In this document: positions 29,897-42,640 of the stretch, one piece after another
Layout: each line of letters starts with the position of its first letter
Numbering within the stretch: the stretch's first letter is position 1
Assembly (NCBI GenBank): GCA_020055645.1
Contig: CM034546.1
Coordinates: 77,872,001-77,936,000, forward strand
From: Tomocerus qinae
Lineage: Eukaryota; Arthropoda; Collembola; Entomobryomorpha; Tomoceridae
DNA length: 64,000 nt
Direction: 5' to 3'
Program-made: the position numbers and the translations under genes
Notes under the pieces: model-generated
Seen by the model: the letters and a program-made list of their open reading frames with translations, nothing else
What the model was told of the DNA's origin: nothing
Database searches by the model: none

Positions 29897-30553
29897 TAAA
29901 TTTCAAGGTATTAATCGTGATGTAATGAAAATAATTAATTAGTAATAAATATAAGATAATAAACCTGAAAAAAAGAAGCCACAATAACAAACAATTCTTC
30001 TTGATTTACCACTTTTTAAGTATTATGGTAATGAATTTCGTAGATGTTTCACATTGACGCAATTCATATAAAACGAATTCCAGAATTGATTACATTTTGT
30101 GCGCAAAATAAAGATAACAGCTTTATAAATGCCAGTAATTTTCATTTCACTATCAAGCGTTTGTGGCGAAATTACTTGTATCCATTTACACTTCAACAGG
30201 AAGAAATTACATAAAGAAGTGCATCTTCTCTAAATTTTCCTTAAACCCTATTATTATTTATATTCTTTTAAATAGGTATGCTTTATATAAAAAAGTTATG
30301 CATACTAGTACTGGATATTTATATAATAAAACACACCAAACCTTTAAAAACAATTACTACAAAATACAAAATAGCAAGCTCCTTTCAGGGCGGCAGCCAG
30401 AAAAATATTTGGGAAGGCACAGAGAAAAAATATCATAATTGCCTATTGCGGCCTTGGCTTCTAACATGTTGTTAATAATTATTAATGTAATATTTTAATT
30501 ATATTTTTAGATCTAAATTAGACGACACGGGAATATTGCTGCCTCATCGAATC
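29897..30553. other. Spacer between the unrecognised gene and the lectin copy A
   Basis: AT-rich. It matches 36830-37565 in copy B, so it holds the shared lectin promoter region. No gene is seen. Confidence 0.4.
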
Positions 30554-32489
30554 ATGAACTACTCTGTTTTCTTAATGTTCTTATTTCTGGGTATGTTACT
30601 CTTTACCAGTGTTTATTTTGGCCGCTCTGGCTAAAATGGCCTACAATGGTATAAAACGACTATAAATACCATACAGTACTCGTGTAATACTCCTTCCGAA
30701 AAAGTTGTCTCGATTTGAGATTAAAATGCTTTTGTGTATCCTAAATTGGTTTAGATCAATTTCTGAACTTTTAAAATGCAATTTTACTACAACAATTTAA
30801 AAAATTTGCGTTTTCTTAAAATAATTTTTACTACTATCACCCAGTCAAACATTGATCTCAACGTTTCAGGTCATTTTAGCCACTAGCCAACAAAGATTTT
30901 AGCCAGCCACTAGTCCATTTCAGCAAATACCATTATAATCAATACCCATAGCCAATGGCTGGTCAAACACTGATCTCTTCGTCCATTGTTTCTTGAAATC
31001 ATTAAATATATAATAAACAACTTCATTTATATTGCTTCTAGATAAGTTTATAATGGATAGACTCTATAATAATAATGCCAAGGCCGCACCACCACAGAAT
31101 AGAAATAAACCGAATTTTTTAGCCAAAATGACACCTCAAAATGAGCATTGAACATTATTGGACATAACGGGCTTTAAAATGACATAATATAGCGTAGGCC
31201 CAATTCAATGAAATTAAACCACTGGACTGTCAAGCTTACATTAAAAGTTATAACAAGCCAAATTAGTTTAGTTATTTAGTATTTGAAAACATTTCTGACT
31301 GATGAATTTTCTAACACATTGTAAGTACTTATCCACTATTTATACTCACTCAGGGTGGGGGTGGGGATAGATAGAACCATGGGAATGGGAGGTGGGTATT
31401 TTTTTCCATATTAGGTATATTAATATGTATGTTATTATTCTTCAAAAACAGTAGGTATAACATATTATATATACCTGCTCTTTTTGCTTCGCACGTTTGT
31501 TATAGATGTACATATGGATTTTATGTAAACATATTGTGTTTAAATTTCAGATTTTTCTGGCCTAGTGTTCAGCAAATGCATTGGAGACGACTGGATCCCC
31601 TACAAAAATGAAAAAAGTGTGAAAATTTTAGATATCGTTGAGACTTTCAGACCCATGCTGCAGCCATAGAAAAATGTGGAAACACTGACTCAGAGTACCA
31701 CTCTACTAACTGTTAACTCCGACGAAGAACAACATTTTCTTAATAATCTTGCTGATTAATAATATAATGCTGATATTTTCGATAATATCTGGCTGGGAGG
31801 ACGAAGAATAAATAACACTGCCGATTTTGCTTGGCCGGACGGTACTTCGATTACTGGAGAAGTTTACTCCAGTGGGGCACCTGGTAAACCAACCTGTGAT
31901 TTAGGAACGGACTGCATCGAACTACAATTGGAACTTTTACATGATTCAGGGTCTTGGCACAACGTTCATTGTGGAAAGCGAAATTTGGTGGTCTGTTAAA
32001 GATTTTCATATTTATCCAACGGAGAGATTCAGGCTGCATTACTGCAGACAAATCAGGAAATAAAACGACTCAAGGAAACGCTCCTGAATGTTCAAACCTC
32101 ACTTTCAGACCTGGATAAAAGAATCCAACTCAATGCCAATGAAATAGTCCAAAAGGGTAAAGACATACAAACCTTAAACCAGAATGTCCAAAGCACTATT
32201 TCAGAACTTCAAAAAAAATTCAACTTAACACCGATCAAATAAACGAGAAAGGTACAGAAATTGACAATGTCATAAGGCGAGATGTAGGCAATTAGATTAG
32301 ACTGCTGCAAAAAACATACGCTTAACAAATATGGAAAAGAAAATGGTGTATAATGGTCCAGGATATATGTCGACACCGCAGGTTATGTAATGACAGTTGT
32401 CGAAAATTGGAACAACGATTTTTATCCTGATCAGGTTTATCGCCGAAAGATGGAAAAATTAGTGAATAGCAATTTGATATCTCTGTTTA
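30554..32489 (+). pseudogene. C-type lectin, dead copy A
   Basis: It has the same two-exon layout as the intact copy at 37566-40173: signal exon at 30554-30590, main exon from 31551 after TTTAAATTTCAG. The C-type lectin domain and the coiled-coil tail are recognisable (IWLGGRRINNTADFAW, CGKRNLVVC-like), but the frame is lost early in the main exon, a stop (TAA) falls just after NLVVC, and several short deletions follow. The signal-exon donor has changed from GTAAGT to GTATGT. It is a host gene copy that decayed after the segmental duplication. Confidence 0.8.
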
Positions 32490-32890
32490 TTTGCATTTCT
32501 GACAAACACCAATTACATTACAATTCATGGCGCAGATAACTATTAAACATTAAAAAAATTTGTGTCATAATATTTCTGTTGGCAATTAATTTTACTGTTT
32601 TGTCTCTTAATAAAATGATACTTTAGTTGGATAATTTAATTGGTAAAGTGGACCATATTATTAGTACTTAAGAATCAATTATAATATGATTATTTACATA
32701 CCTATACTTGATTAACATTATATGTTCGTTGTTCAGTCAGAACCATAACAGAGGAACAAATTCAAATACTTCAACCGATGGGTGGTCCTGTTACACGATA
32801 ATCCTTCGGTCGATATGTACAGGAATTCTGTATAATACCTGTGTAGTACCAAACTAATTGATTTGCTGACAATCTAAAAGTTTAACCAAG

Positions 32891-32940
32891 GCAACCAAAA
32901 GAAAGGCAAAAAGGAACCATTTTGCCTTTCTTTTGGTTGC
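32891..32940. repeat. Near-perfect 20-bp hairpin
   Basis: GCAACCAAAAGAAAGGCAAA pairs with TTTGCCTTTCTTTTGGTTGC across a loop of about 10 bases. It lies in a stretch that copy B lacks and may be a small insertion. Confidence 0.7.
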
Positions 32941-33291
32941 GTTTTTCCAGCAAAATTAGCAAAAAGGTGCCTTTTTGGTTATTTTAAATTAAATTAAATA
33001 AATTGAAATTTACAGGTTATACGCTATAAAAGTTATAATAAATGGGAAAAATTTTTGTCATGCGAAAAGAAAATTTGTAACAACCTAAAATTTAATGATA
33101 ATACAGTGTCACATGTAGCGAATGCCATAGCAAAAGGAAGGGCAAAAGGCACAAACAGGCTACCATTTTTATGCCCTGGGTTTAACCACTATTTTTCTCT
33201 ATTTTCAATTACTTTCATTTCTATTCCCCACTCTATTTTTATCCACATTCGAATTAGCCAAGTGGAAAAACAGGCTTAAAATTAGGACATT

Positions 33292-34117
33292 TAAATTTAT
33301 TTAAAACGCTTTACATAATTTATCAGTTTTCATTGCCTTTATTTATTATTTTTTGAACTGGATTGATGCAGTGCCTGCGTAGTATTAATATATGTTTACC
33401 CACTCAAGGGCGTATCTAGAAATTGGATCTAGAGGGAAGTTAATTTCCTAAATTGAGGATTGGACGAAACAAACAAATAAGAGCACCACAATCTATTGGA
33501 GAAAACAAAACATTTTCACTCGAAGCAAGAAAAAATTTATGATTTTTAATCTTTATAGACAAAAAAATCCATTTGGCTATTTTAATGAGATATTCGGCTG
33601 ACTTGGTTCCATAAGACTTGTCACTTGTCGTCATTTTTGTCCAAGAACATGCACACACAATCCATCAGAAATATATAAGGCCACTAAACCCGATCAGCGT
33701 GGCAAATATGTTTTTAAATAAACATTTATGTTTTAACTAGCTTAAGAAAAAAATATAAAACTAGCTTATGGATTGCCACACTCTGCGTCTGTTCGTCTGC
33801 TGTCTGTTATTAAAAAATTACCATACCATACCATGCAACTCTGATTTTACAATATGTTGGTTTGGATAATCATGTTCATGAATAATACCCCAAATTATAA
33901 TAATGCCCAACCATTTTGTATATTAAATGATGGTATATAGTCAAAAATTCTATTTATTTATCAAAATCTGTTTCAAATTGTCTTAAGATTCACACCGGCA
34001 TTTAATACAATTAGTATATGTAAGTATGTATATACATTACTTTTAGCCGATAGCCACATAGTTAGGCATGCTAAAATTTTGGCATGATAATGGTAAGTAT
34101 TAAGTACTGTTAGTATT
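33292..34117. other. Spacer between duplicate copies
   Basis: No gene. GGGCGTATCTAGAAATTGG near 33409 resembles GCACGTATCCAGGAATTTG at 37892 and marks a dispersed repeat head. The rest is AT-rich. Confidence 0.4.
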
Positions 34118-35123
34118 AGACTTTTGGAAACACATCCGACTAGCCCTTAATGACTGCAAAAATAATAATTCAAGAAACACGATGTTATTCAAAAATACTG
34201 ACACAAATAGCGTAACTTTAATTTTTATCGTTGTAAAGAATATGACATCTCTTTCCCTCTTGTGCATTCTAAACTAAATGAAATATAATCATAGAGTATA
34301 ATGTTGAAATAATAGTGGAACTTATAAATGTGTTAGGATACTGCGTGGGTGTTCTTGAAACGGGAAAAGAATGGTGAAAGCAAGGAAACTGAAATATTCT
34401 ATCACCAAGAGCAAGCAGATAGAGAATATTCCTTCAATTGGGTCATCGACTGGCAGTACAAAATGTTCGCTACGGTCCTTGGACTCTGCATGCCGATCTA
34501 TGAGACCAAAGTCCCGCTCATCACTTCCCGATTCTACTCCATGTACACCGAGGACTTTGTCATTCCTCTCAGAGTTACCTGGTAACCAATTATGCTATTT
34601 TTACTAATTTTCAACACACTTGTAGGGAATATTTTTGTAAATTCCAAGAGTTTCTAGTAATCAAAATCGGTAAGCGATAAGTAGGCGAAATTATGTTTTT
34701 GAAAAATTGAATGGATTAGCATGATTTTCAAATGTTCGAATTTACTCAAGTTCCCAGAGAAATTTATTTTGGATTGGTAAAGTTGAAAGGCTTATTATGT
34801 GAGGAGCTGTGATGGGGAAGAAGTATAAGTGCATGATGACACCTTAGGATTACGGCTAGTCTAGTTAACATAATTAAGACCGTATCATGGGTTTCAACAG
34901 GGTGAGCAGGAAAGACAATAAAGTCTTCAATTGGATCCTCGGGGAATACAAGCATAGCTCGGATGCAGACATTTGGCTCAATCGGTGCATGGAATCTAGT
35001 TTCATCCAATCCGGTAGAGTCGAATTCCGACCACTTAGATGTATCCTCGTCAGTGGAGGTCTGGAACACAATTACTTCATCAACGGAGAATTTGCAGGAA
35101 AGCCAGATGTCTACAACTCCTAA
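34118..35123 (+). pseudogene. Truncated copy of the unrecognised gene's last exons
   Basis: Partial exon at 34118, exon 34337-34581 and exon 34901-35123 match the last exons of the gene at 26.8-29.9 kb, with splice sites and stop kept and few amino-acid changes (for example RDTW to RVTW). The first exons and any promoter are missing, because the duplication begins inside an exon. It is unlikely to make the full protein unless it is joined to another promoter. Confidence 0.75.
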
Positions 35124-35149
35124 TAAATTTCAAGGTCATTGCAATTGAA

Positions 35150-36820
35150 GAAATGAGATAATTATAAAAGAACAGAATAAGTTTACTTTTTATTAGAATT
35201 GTGTTAATTTACTGCAATTCCAAAATTGACATTATTGCAACAATCATACCTAAATAAAACAGAGATTTAGTAGAGTCAATTACTATTTTGAGTCAGAAGC
35301 AGACAGTTGTACATATTACTTTGATATGTGTATAGTGTAAATAGTGGCCGGTGGCCCGTATTGTAACAGAAAGTAGATTTGAAAGCTATTTTAATGCAAA
35401 CTTTAAGCAAAATCACACTGTAGAGGAAAACATTCATTTCGCCCAAGTCAGTTTTAAATTTTAATGTATTCATAACAATAAGTGCAAATATTGAATAGTA
35501 GTAAAGATAAATATCTCGATAACCAATCAACTCATTTTGATGAAAATCGAAACACTTAACGATATTGTAGGTCAAGAGTCAAGGTTTATTTCAAAATAGG
35601 CCAGCATGGGACTCTTTCTGGTTAAACAATAAGGACAAAATAGAATAAAAAGAGTATTTTCAGATGAAGGCGAATGAATATTTTGCCAGTTTTCAGTCGA
35701 AATGTAACGTTTTTCACTGTAAAAGCACTTCGTTTCTTTCGATTAAAATTAAAACCATCAAAGTTTTTAACCAATTGTTTCATGACAATAGCAGCTATCA
35801 GACTACTTGTATTTTTTCTAAATTACAACATTATAATCTAGTACTAATGAAGTTCATTGAAAAATTTATGGTAGGAGTAGTATGCTCGATTTCAGTTTCA
35901 GTACATCATAATATAATTCTTTAGAGATTTAAATATTTTTAAATTTCTACCAGGTAGCATGCTAGATTTTAGGCATTTACATAATATAATTGTAATACTA
36001 AATAATAAACCTTCACATTAAATAGTTCATTGTTAATTGCTATTCAACCAAAATACTTGTGTTATTGTGTTCTTCATGCTGTCTCACAGTTTGAACGATA
36101 AATGACACTTTGAGATGTTACTGTCGTTGTCGTATGCAATAAAGTAAAAATACACTCAATGCTACACATTTGCGCAACATAAATATACATAGCATAATTA
36201 TCATTTCAGTATTAAAAACCTTATCTGACGAAAATATTCTGAATACATGGCCTGGTTTCCGATTAACTAAAACGAATATACTCTTATTTGCCTAATGCAG
36301 ATTACGCAAATCGATAAATAAAATATAACGACAAAAATTGAGATAATGTCGCACGTTGGCCAAATAGTACTGACAATACCGAGGATTAGAAGTGAGTGCA
36401 TTATTTTGTATCCCACAAATAGTCTTAAAAATCGAATAATCTTATCCTTCAAGTTCGATATATAAATATGTCGTGGCATTTTCCAAATCCTTTGGAAAAC
36501 CTTTAACAAAAAATGCCTCGTTAAAAGCCAGTTCACCTTTACGTGGTGAAAATTGATCGCAAAATAGTTGTTATGATCACATGTGTGTAAACAGTGTCAT
36601 AAACAAACCATTTTTTGCCAATGAAGTGTTTTCTGGGAGATATTGTACAAGCATAATAATAATAGTTATGACAAAAAACATTTACAGATTTTTGATTAAA
36701 ATGTTGTTATTGATATGTAAAATTATTACAGCAGTGTATAAAAATAAAATGTTTAATACATTATTTGTTTATGAAGCTGATAAATAAAATTTAACCACTT
36801 GAAAGTTTTTAAAAAACATG
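35150..36820. other. Extra DNA in copy B
   Basis: About 1.7 kb absent from copy A. A minus-strand frame at 36267-36536 is strongly hydrophobic (LLILGIVSTIWP, IISIFVVIFYLSICVICI) with several spans and might be a chemoreceptor gene fragment. The evidence is weak. There is no other gene. Confidence 0.3.
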
Positions 36821-37565
36821 GTTAATTGAAAATGATTAATTGGTAATAAATATAAGATAATAAACCGGAAAAAACAAATAGACACAATAACAAACAATAA
36901 TCCTTTATGATGTTACTGTGAGTGCTAATACTTTAATAACTAAATAAATAAATAATTTTATCACCCATTTTGCGCATTGCATTTTCACAATCAATTTGTT
37001 TTAATTTTTTAAGAAATCTACTTTTCGTCGAAGATGATTCATATTGATGCATTTCATGTAAATCCAATTAATTACACAATTGATTACATTTATTTGTGCG
37101 CAAAATAGAGATAACATCATAATATAAATACTAGAAATTTTCATTTCACTACCAAGCGTTTGCTGCGATATTACTTGCATTCATTTACACTCCAACAGGA
37201 AGAAATTGCATAAAGAAGTGCGTCTTCTCTAAAGTATTCACAAAGTCTTTTATTATTTATATTCGTTAAAATAGGTATGGTTTAAAAGTTATCAGTAACT
37301 ACATACTAGTATTAGATATTTATATATACAACACACTGTTCACACCAAAACTTAAAAAAATTAGGCACTACAAAATACAAAATAGCAGGCTCTTTTCAGG
37401 GCCGCAGCCAGAAAAATTTTTGAGAAGGGAAGGCACAGAGTAAAAATATCGTTGTCTGCTGCGGCCTTGACTACTAACATGTTGTTAATAATTATTAATG
37501 TAATAATATTTTAATTATATTTTTAGACCTTAATTAGACGACATTAATTGCTGCCCCATCGAACC
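36821..37565. other. Promoter-side flank of the lectin gene, copy B
   Basis: Duplicate of 29930-30553. No clear gene. It presumably holds the lectin promoter, but I see no strong TATA at the expected place. Confidence 0.35.
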
Positions 37566-40173
37566 ATGCACTACTCTGTTTTCTTGATGTTCTTATTTCT
37601 GGGTAAGTTAATCTCTACCAGTGTTTATTTTGACCGGCCTGTCTAAATTGGCTTACAATAGTAAAAAATGGCTAAAAATACTATACAATTCTCGTAATAC
37701 TCCTTCCGAAAAAGTTGTCCTGATTTCTCTTTGAAATTAAAATGCTATTGTGTATCCAAACTGGATTTATATAAATTTTTGAACTTTTAAAATGCAATTT
37801 TACTGCAACTATTTGAAAAATTTGCTTTTTCTTGAAATAATTTTTAATTTTAACCATTTCAACGAGTCAAACATTGACCTCTACTTCAAGCACGTATCCA
37901 GGAATTTGACCAGGGGGGGGCACACCAGGGTTACCAGATTTTCTTTAACGAATTTAAGTATCCTGGAAATCAGCCGCCATTTACCATTGGTAAATGCCTT
38001 TAAGTATTATACAACCGTATTTGGCACTATCATATGCAAAAATCTCTCAAGTTTTTAGTTTTTAATGAGTAAGAAGCAAAAGTTGCGTAACCTACATAAT
38101 ATTTTGAAATTCATATCCTTGCATGTTACCACATAATTGAGTGATAAAAACAAGAAAATTTACCAATTCGCCTGCAGCGCAAGAAAATTTACCAATTCGC
38201 AAAATTTTTTTATGCAACATTTCAAAATTAGCTGTGATGGTACCGGGTATCATTTGAGATAGTTTCTAACGAACTTCGACAGAATTTACTAAGAAGAATT
38301 ACAACTAAGAGTAAGGAACCCTTAAATTGAAAAATATTGGTTTGAGTGTTTAATGGCAGTAACTATTAAAAATGTGTTACTGTTCTCCATTACATGAGTA
38401 CAAGCACGTAGGCGGGGGGGCGCAGTTTTCCCCCTAAATCTGAGAAAAAGAGGGGAATTTTTCCAAAAAGGCCAAAAAATGCAAAAATTTCTTATTATGA
38501 ATACTATATCTTATTTTTAACATTATTTTTGGTCGCGGCCCCCCCCCCCTTTGACCAAATTTCTGGAGATGTGCCGATGTGCCTGCATGAATAACATAGT
38601 AGATATTAAATAGAACCATTTTGGACATGATCAAATAACTTATTGGCGGATGTCGGGTAATTTGATAAACTGTCCACTAACCTTTGACCTGTCAGAACGG
38701 CAGGGAAAGGCACATTTGTTCTTAGTACCCTGATCTGCAAATGTCTTAGCTACACTTTCATGTTCATTTGGTGTTTGGGGCAAGTTGAGGATTTTTTAAA
38801 ACTCAAATCAAAGTGTCTGTGTTATTTAAATGGAAACACTAATTTTCGTTACCTTTCTCATAGTTGCTACATAGTAACGACTTTCCCAAATAAACACACA
38901 TTTTCAGGGAAGATGCTCCAACAATTCATTAAGATTGTGAAACTTCAATTTGGAGTCAGAGTTCGTCTGCTGTACATTATAAATTTCCAGTATTCACTGT
39001 ACTTCCAAGTTTAGATTAAAACCTATAATAGCATTCCAAATTAGTACTTAGTTTTTTAGTACTTCGAATTTTTAAAACCCATTGGAGATGAGTTTCCTGA
39101 ACACAATGTAAATACTTATCTACTATTCAGTTTTTTCAATGTTAGGTATTTGAATTTTCATTACGATTCTTCGCCCGTATTTGCTTGCCACGTTTATTAT
39201 AGATGTGTTGAAAACATATTGTGCTTAAATTTCAGATTTTTCTGGCCTAGTGTTCAGCAAATGCATTGGAGAAGACTGGATCCCCTACAAAAATGAAAAA
39301 TGTGTGAAAATTTTAGATATCGTTGAGACTCATGACGCAGCCGTAGAAATATGTAGAAACATCGACTACAACCCGGACGACAGCGCCACTTTGCTAACTG
39401 TTAACACCGAAGAAGAACAACATTTTCTTAATAATCTGCTGATTAATAATACTAATATTTTCGATAATATTTGGCTGGGGGGACGAAGAATAAATAACAC
39501 TGCCGATTTTGCTTGGCCGGACGGTACTTCGATTACTGGAGAAGTTTACTCGAATTGGGCGCCTGGTAAACCCACTTCGGATTTAGGAACGGACTGCATC
39601 GAACTACGATCCACTTTGGCATTTTTACAAGATTCAGCGTCTTGGCACAACGTTCGTTGTGGAAAGCGAAATTTGGTGGTCTGTCAAAGATTTGCATATT
39701 TATCCAACGGAGAGATTCAGGCTGCATTACTGCAGACAAATCAGGAAATAAAACGACTCAAGGAAACGCTCCTGAATGTTCAAACCTCACTTTCAGACCT
39801 GGATAAAAGAATCCAACTCAATGCCAATGAAATAGTCCAAAAGGGTAAAGACATACAAACATTAAACCAGAATGTCCAAAGCTCGATTTCAGAACTTCAA
39901 AGAAAAATTCAACTTAATACCAATCAAATAAACGAGAAAGGTAGAGAAATTGACACTGTCAAAGCTAATTTTAGGCAGTTAGACCAGACTGCTGTAAAAA
40001 ACATACGCTTAACAAATAAGGAAATGGTAATGGTGTGGAGAGGTCCAGGATATGTCGATACCTCAGGTTATGTAATTACAGGTGTCGAAAATTGGAACAA
40101 AGATGATTTTCCTGATCACATTTATCGCCGCAAGATGGAAAAGCTAGTAAATGGCAATTGGGTCTCTGTTTGA
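37566..40173 (+). CDS. Secreted C-type lectin with coiled-coil tail
   Basis: Two exons, 37566-37602 and 39236-40173, with GTAAGT and TTTCAG at the junction, giving 324 residues. A signal peptide (SVFLMFLFL) is followed by a C-type lectin domain (about residues 20-155) with the family's IWLGGRR, WPDGT, YSNWAPGKP, DCIEL and WHNVRCGKRNLVVCQ steps and paired Cys. The usual sugar/calcium motifs are altered: GKP in place of EPN or QPD, and WHN in place of WND. Classical sugar binding is therefore uncertain. Residues 160-265 form a heptad-rich coiled coil, likely for trimers. A short C-terminal domain follows (VMVWRGPGYVDTSGYVI...RRKMEKLVNGNW). It is likely extracellular, in immunity or mucus. Copy A is dead. 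Confidence 0.85.
37890..38960. repeat. Repeat-rich insertion in the lectin intron
   Basis: It holds a G8 tract with a GCACGTATCCAGGAATTTG head (37892), then a GGGTTACCAGATTTTCTTTAA block (37924 to about 38060) related in reverse to the end of the 53.85-54.54-kb element. A second G-rich unit follows (38410-38570: GGCGGGGGGG, CCCCCTAAATCTGAG, C10 run). These look like old short transposons. Copy A lacks them. Confidence 0.55.
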
Positions 40174-41348
40174 ACATTTGCATTTATGGCAAACACAACT
40201 ACATTACAATTTATGTCGCAGATAACTATTAAACATTTAAAAAAATCTGTCATAATATTCTCTTTTGGCAATTAATTTTACTGTTTTGTCTATTAACAAA
40301 ATAATAATTTTGTTCGAAATTGTAACTGGTAAAGTTGATACATTAAACATTATTAGTACTTACGAATCAATTATGATTATTTACATACCTATGCTTGATT
40401 AACTACGTTCGCTAACATCCTTCGGTTGACATGTACAGGAATTCCGTATAATACCTGTGTAATACCAAACCAATAGATTTGCTGGCATTCAAGAAGTTTG
40501 ACCAGGTCTATTTATTATATTGTATTTGTGGCATGGACGGCAGCAGCAATCAGCTTCGATTTAAACAAAAGTTCGAAACTCAGGAAAATAATCCCAGTGA
40601 CAATAGTTTTTCAAAACAACTATGATACCCTTACGACTGATCAGTGATACAGGAATAATATAACATATAACATTTAGGAATATTACATACCTATACTTGA
40701 TTAACTATGTTCGTTGTTCTGTCAGAACCACAGCAGAGGAGCAAATTCAAGTACTTCGACCGAATGATCCTATTACAATTTGACCATCCTTCTGTCGAAA
40801 TGTACAGGCATTCTGCATAATACCTGTTTAACACCAAACTAATTGATTAGCTGACATTCTAGAAGATTTAACCACAATTTTTTCTTTATTTTCAATTATT
40901 TCTTATTTATATTCCCCCTATTTTTATCCACGTTCGAATTAGCCATTTAATGTTATTTTTATAAGTCGAAAAACAGGCTTAAAATTAGGACATTGCGGGC
41001 GTATGAATGAAGATGTTTAAGTAATTTTTTGCAACAGAAAATTTAATATTGTTAAGCGCATCCAAATTTGAGTTCAGTTTTATTGCCTACTTTCATACTG
41101 GCAATTCCATACATGTAAATGTAAGTGCTATTTAACAGAGCTAACCTAACCTAACAACACACACGGTTCTCATCTCAAAGTTCATGAAAAATCACAAAGA
41201 GGTACAGTTTGACGTGTATGTGTTGAATTTTAGTGCCTACGTTAAATAATATTATGTTCCTAAGTGCAAAAGGTGGGTGCAATGCGAATGGTAGAATGAA
41301 CACACTACTGGTATCTGTAAATGTGAGTCATAAGATTTTGTTGTACAT
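40174..41348. other. Downstream flank of copy B and intergenic DNA
   Basis: It contains the twice-repeated distal flank of the duplication. No gene is seen. A CTAACCTAACCTAAC run near 41142 is a short telomere-like insect repeat (CCTAA type), too brief for a telomere. Confidence 0.4.
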
Positions 41349-41400
41349 ATCGTCCCTTAAGGATGCAAAAGACCTTAATCCACTTTTCTTTTGCCATTGA
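41349..41400 (+). repeat. Single end of the 24.4-kb foldback family
   Basis: ATCGTCCCTTAAGGATGCAA, then CCTTAATCCACTTTTCTTTTG, matches the arm start of the element at 24421. Confidence 0.6.
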
Positions 41401-41611
41401 AAAAAACGTCAATCCAAACTGAACAATAGGTTAATATCTTAATTTTCATTTACCACACATGCAGAATGTAAACTTCTAGACTAATTTTCTTCTTGAAACT
41501 CACGGTGCGGAAAATATTCGTATTAAAAAGGACTTTCCCATCCGGGAAAATGTCGCCGCTAAAAATAGTTTTAAGTCTTTTCTTGCTACCATGACATCCA
41601 TTTCCAATCAA

Positions 41612-42370
41612 GTTACATGTTGACAAAAAGGGATTTCAAAATAAATTGTCGACAAAAAGGTGTTGACAATAAAGGGTTCTTCCGTACCGTCATGAATTCT
41701 ATACTATAAACTGAGCATAAATAATGAAAAGTTTGCAAACGGGAGCTTGTTTGATTATACATAATTTCCAAATATTGGGTTCTTAGTATTTTATACTGCA
41801 GTCTATACATGGAAGTTAGTCAGTTTATACATGGAAGTTTAATTATAATAACATGTACATTCAACTTTTTAGAAAAGAGAATTGCAATATAAAATTATGT
41901 TTGAATGTCTAAAGAAAAATTATAATAAGGTATTTAGTAGGTATTTAGTATAAGTATACGGAAGAATCCTTATTGTCAACACCCTTTTGTCGACATTCGA
42001 CATTTTTTTCGAAATACCTTTTTGTCAAGACGTAACTCCTTTTTCGCCAACACATTGTTTGCATGTATGCAGGATATGTAACAACACAGCACAAGTTGTA
42101 AGTTAAGTTATTTACTACTAAAAATTAATTAATATTAGACCACATTAGGTGAGGCAGTAATCGCAATTTACCACTAGGTTAAACTCGTAGTGAACAAAGA
42201 ACCAAGAGAGCAATCTGCAATATATTGTCACTAACATAGGTTCCAGTTCCTATAAGTCACTACCGCACAACCCGAGGCAGAAATAAAACTGGTGTTGACA
42301 AAAAGGTTTTTCGATTTTTTTGGTCAATGGGCGATTGAGTGTTGACAATAAGGGGGTGTATTGTATATTA
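41612..42370. repeat. TTGACAAAAAGG-type inverted repeat family
   Basis: Left arm (41615-41695) carries GTTGACAAAAAGG, TGTCGACAAAAAGG, GTTGACAATAAAGGG and TTCTTCCGTA. Right arm (41955-42045) carries the reverse order: TACGGAAGAATCC, TTATTGTCAACACC, TTTTGTCGACA, CCTTTTTGTCAA. A further pair occurs at 42293-42355 (TGTTGACAAAAAGG, TGTTGACAATAAGG). No coding capacity. These look like MITE copies. Confidence 0.65.
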
Positions 42371-42389
42371 TTGGATAGCCTATCATCAA

Positions 42390-42640
42390 GGCTGTATTGA
42401 GGGGGTGGGCTTTGGGGGCTAAAGCCCCCCCCGAAATCCAAGAAAAAAGGAAAATTTTTTTCAAAATACCAAAAAATTTCGCGCTTCGCGCGATTTTATG
42501 TGATTTTTAGGCTATTTTTGACTCATTTTAGACAAAATAAGCCAAAAATTTTCGCGCTTCGCGCGATTATGCCTAATAGATATTGTCCTATGATATCATA
42601 GCCCCCACCGAAATCGATTTCTAAATACAGTACTGCCTAT
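42390..42640. repeat. Short repeat with CGCGCTTCGCGCG palindromes
   Basis: After a GGGGGCTAAAGCCCCCCCC hairpin, the stretch TTCGCGCTTCGCGCGATT occurs twice (42477 and 42551). The same palindrome lies in the 53.85-54.54-kb element. It is probably the remnant of a short transposon family. Confidence 0.6.

Larger units (their letters stand above)
28903..33291 (+). repeat. Segmental duplication, copy A
   Basis: From AGACTTTTGGAAACACATCC at 28903 the sequence is repeated from 34118 onward. The match covers the last exons of the unrecognised gene, the lectin gene and its downstream flank up to ACAGGCTTAAAATTAGGACAT at about 33265-33290. Exons differ by few changes. The flanks differ by many, and by insertions in copy B. 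Confidence 0.85.
34118..40994 (+). repeat. Segmental duplication, copy B
   Basis: The duplicate of 28903-33291, stretched to about 6.9 kb by additional DNA at about 35150-36820 and in the lectin intron at about 37890-38960. It keeps three terminal exons of the unrecognised gene and a complete lectin. The distal flank (ACCTGTGTAATACC, CAATAGATTTGCTG) is present twice, at about 40430-40500 and 40780-40860, so part of it was duplicated again. Confidence 0.8.

Noticed and set aside
36267-36536. A chemoreceptor gene on the minus strand
   Set aside because: Only one hydrophobic frame without clear neighbouring exons. It could be a fragment or chance, so it is noted inside the spacer entry only.
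41140-41156. Telomere sequence (CTAACCTAACCTAAC)
   Set aside because: Only about three units of the arthropod CCTAA type in the middle of the window. It is an interstitial or chance run.
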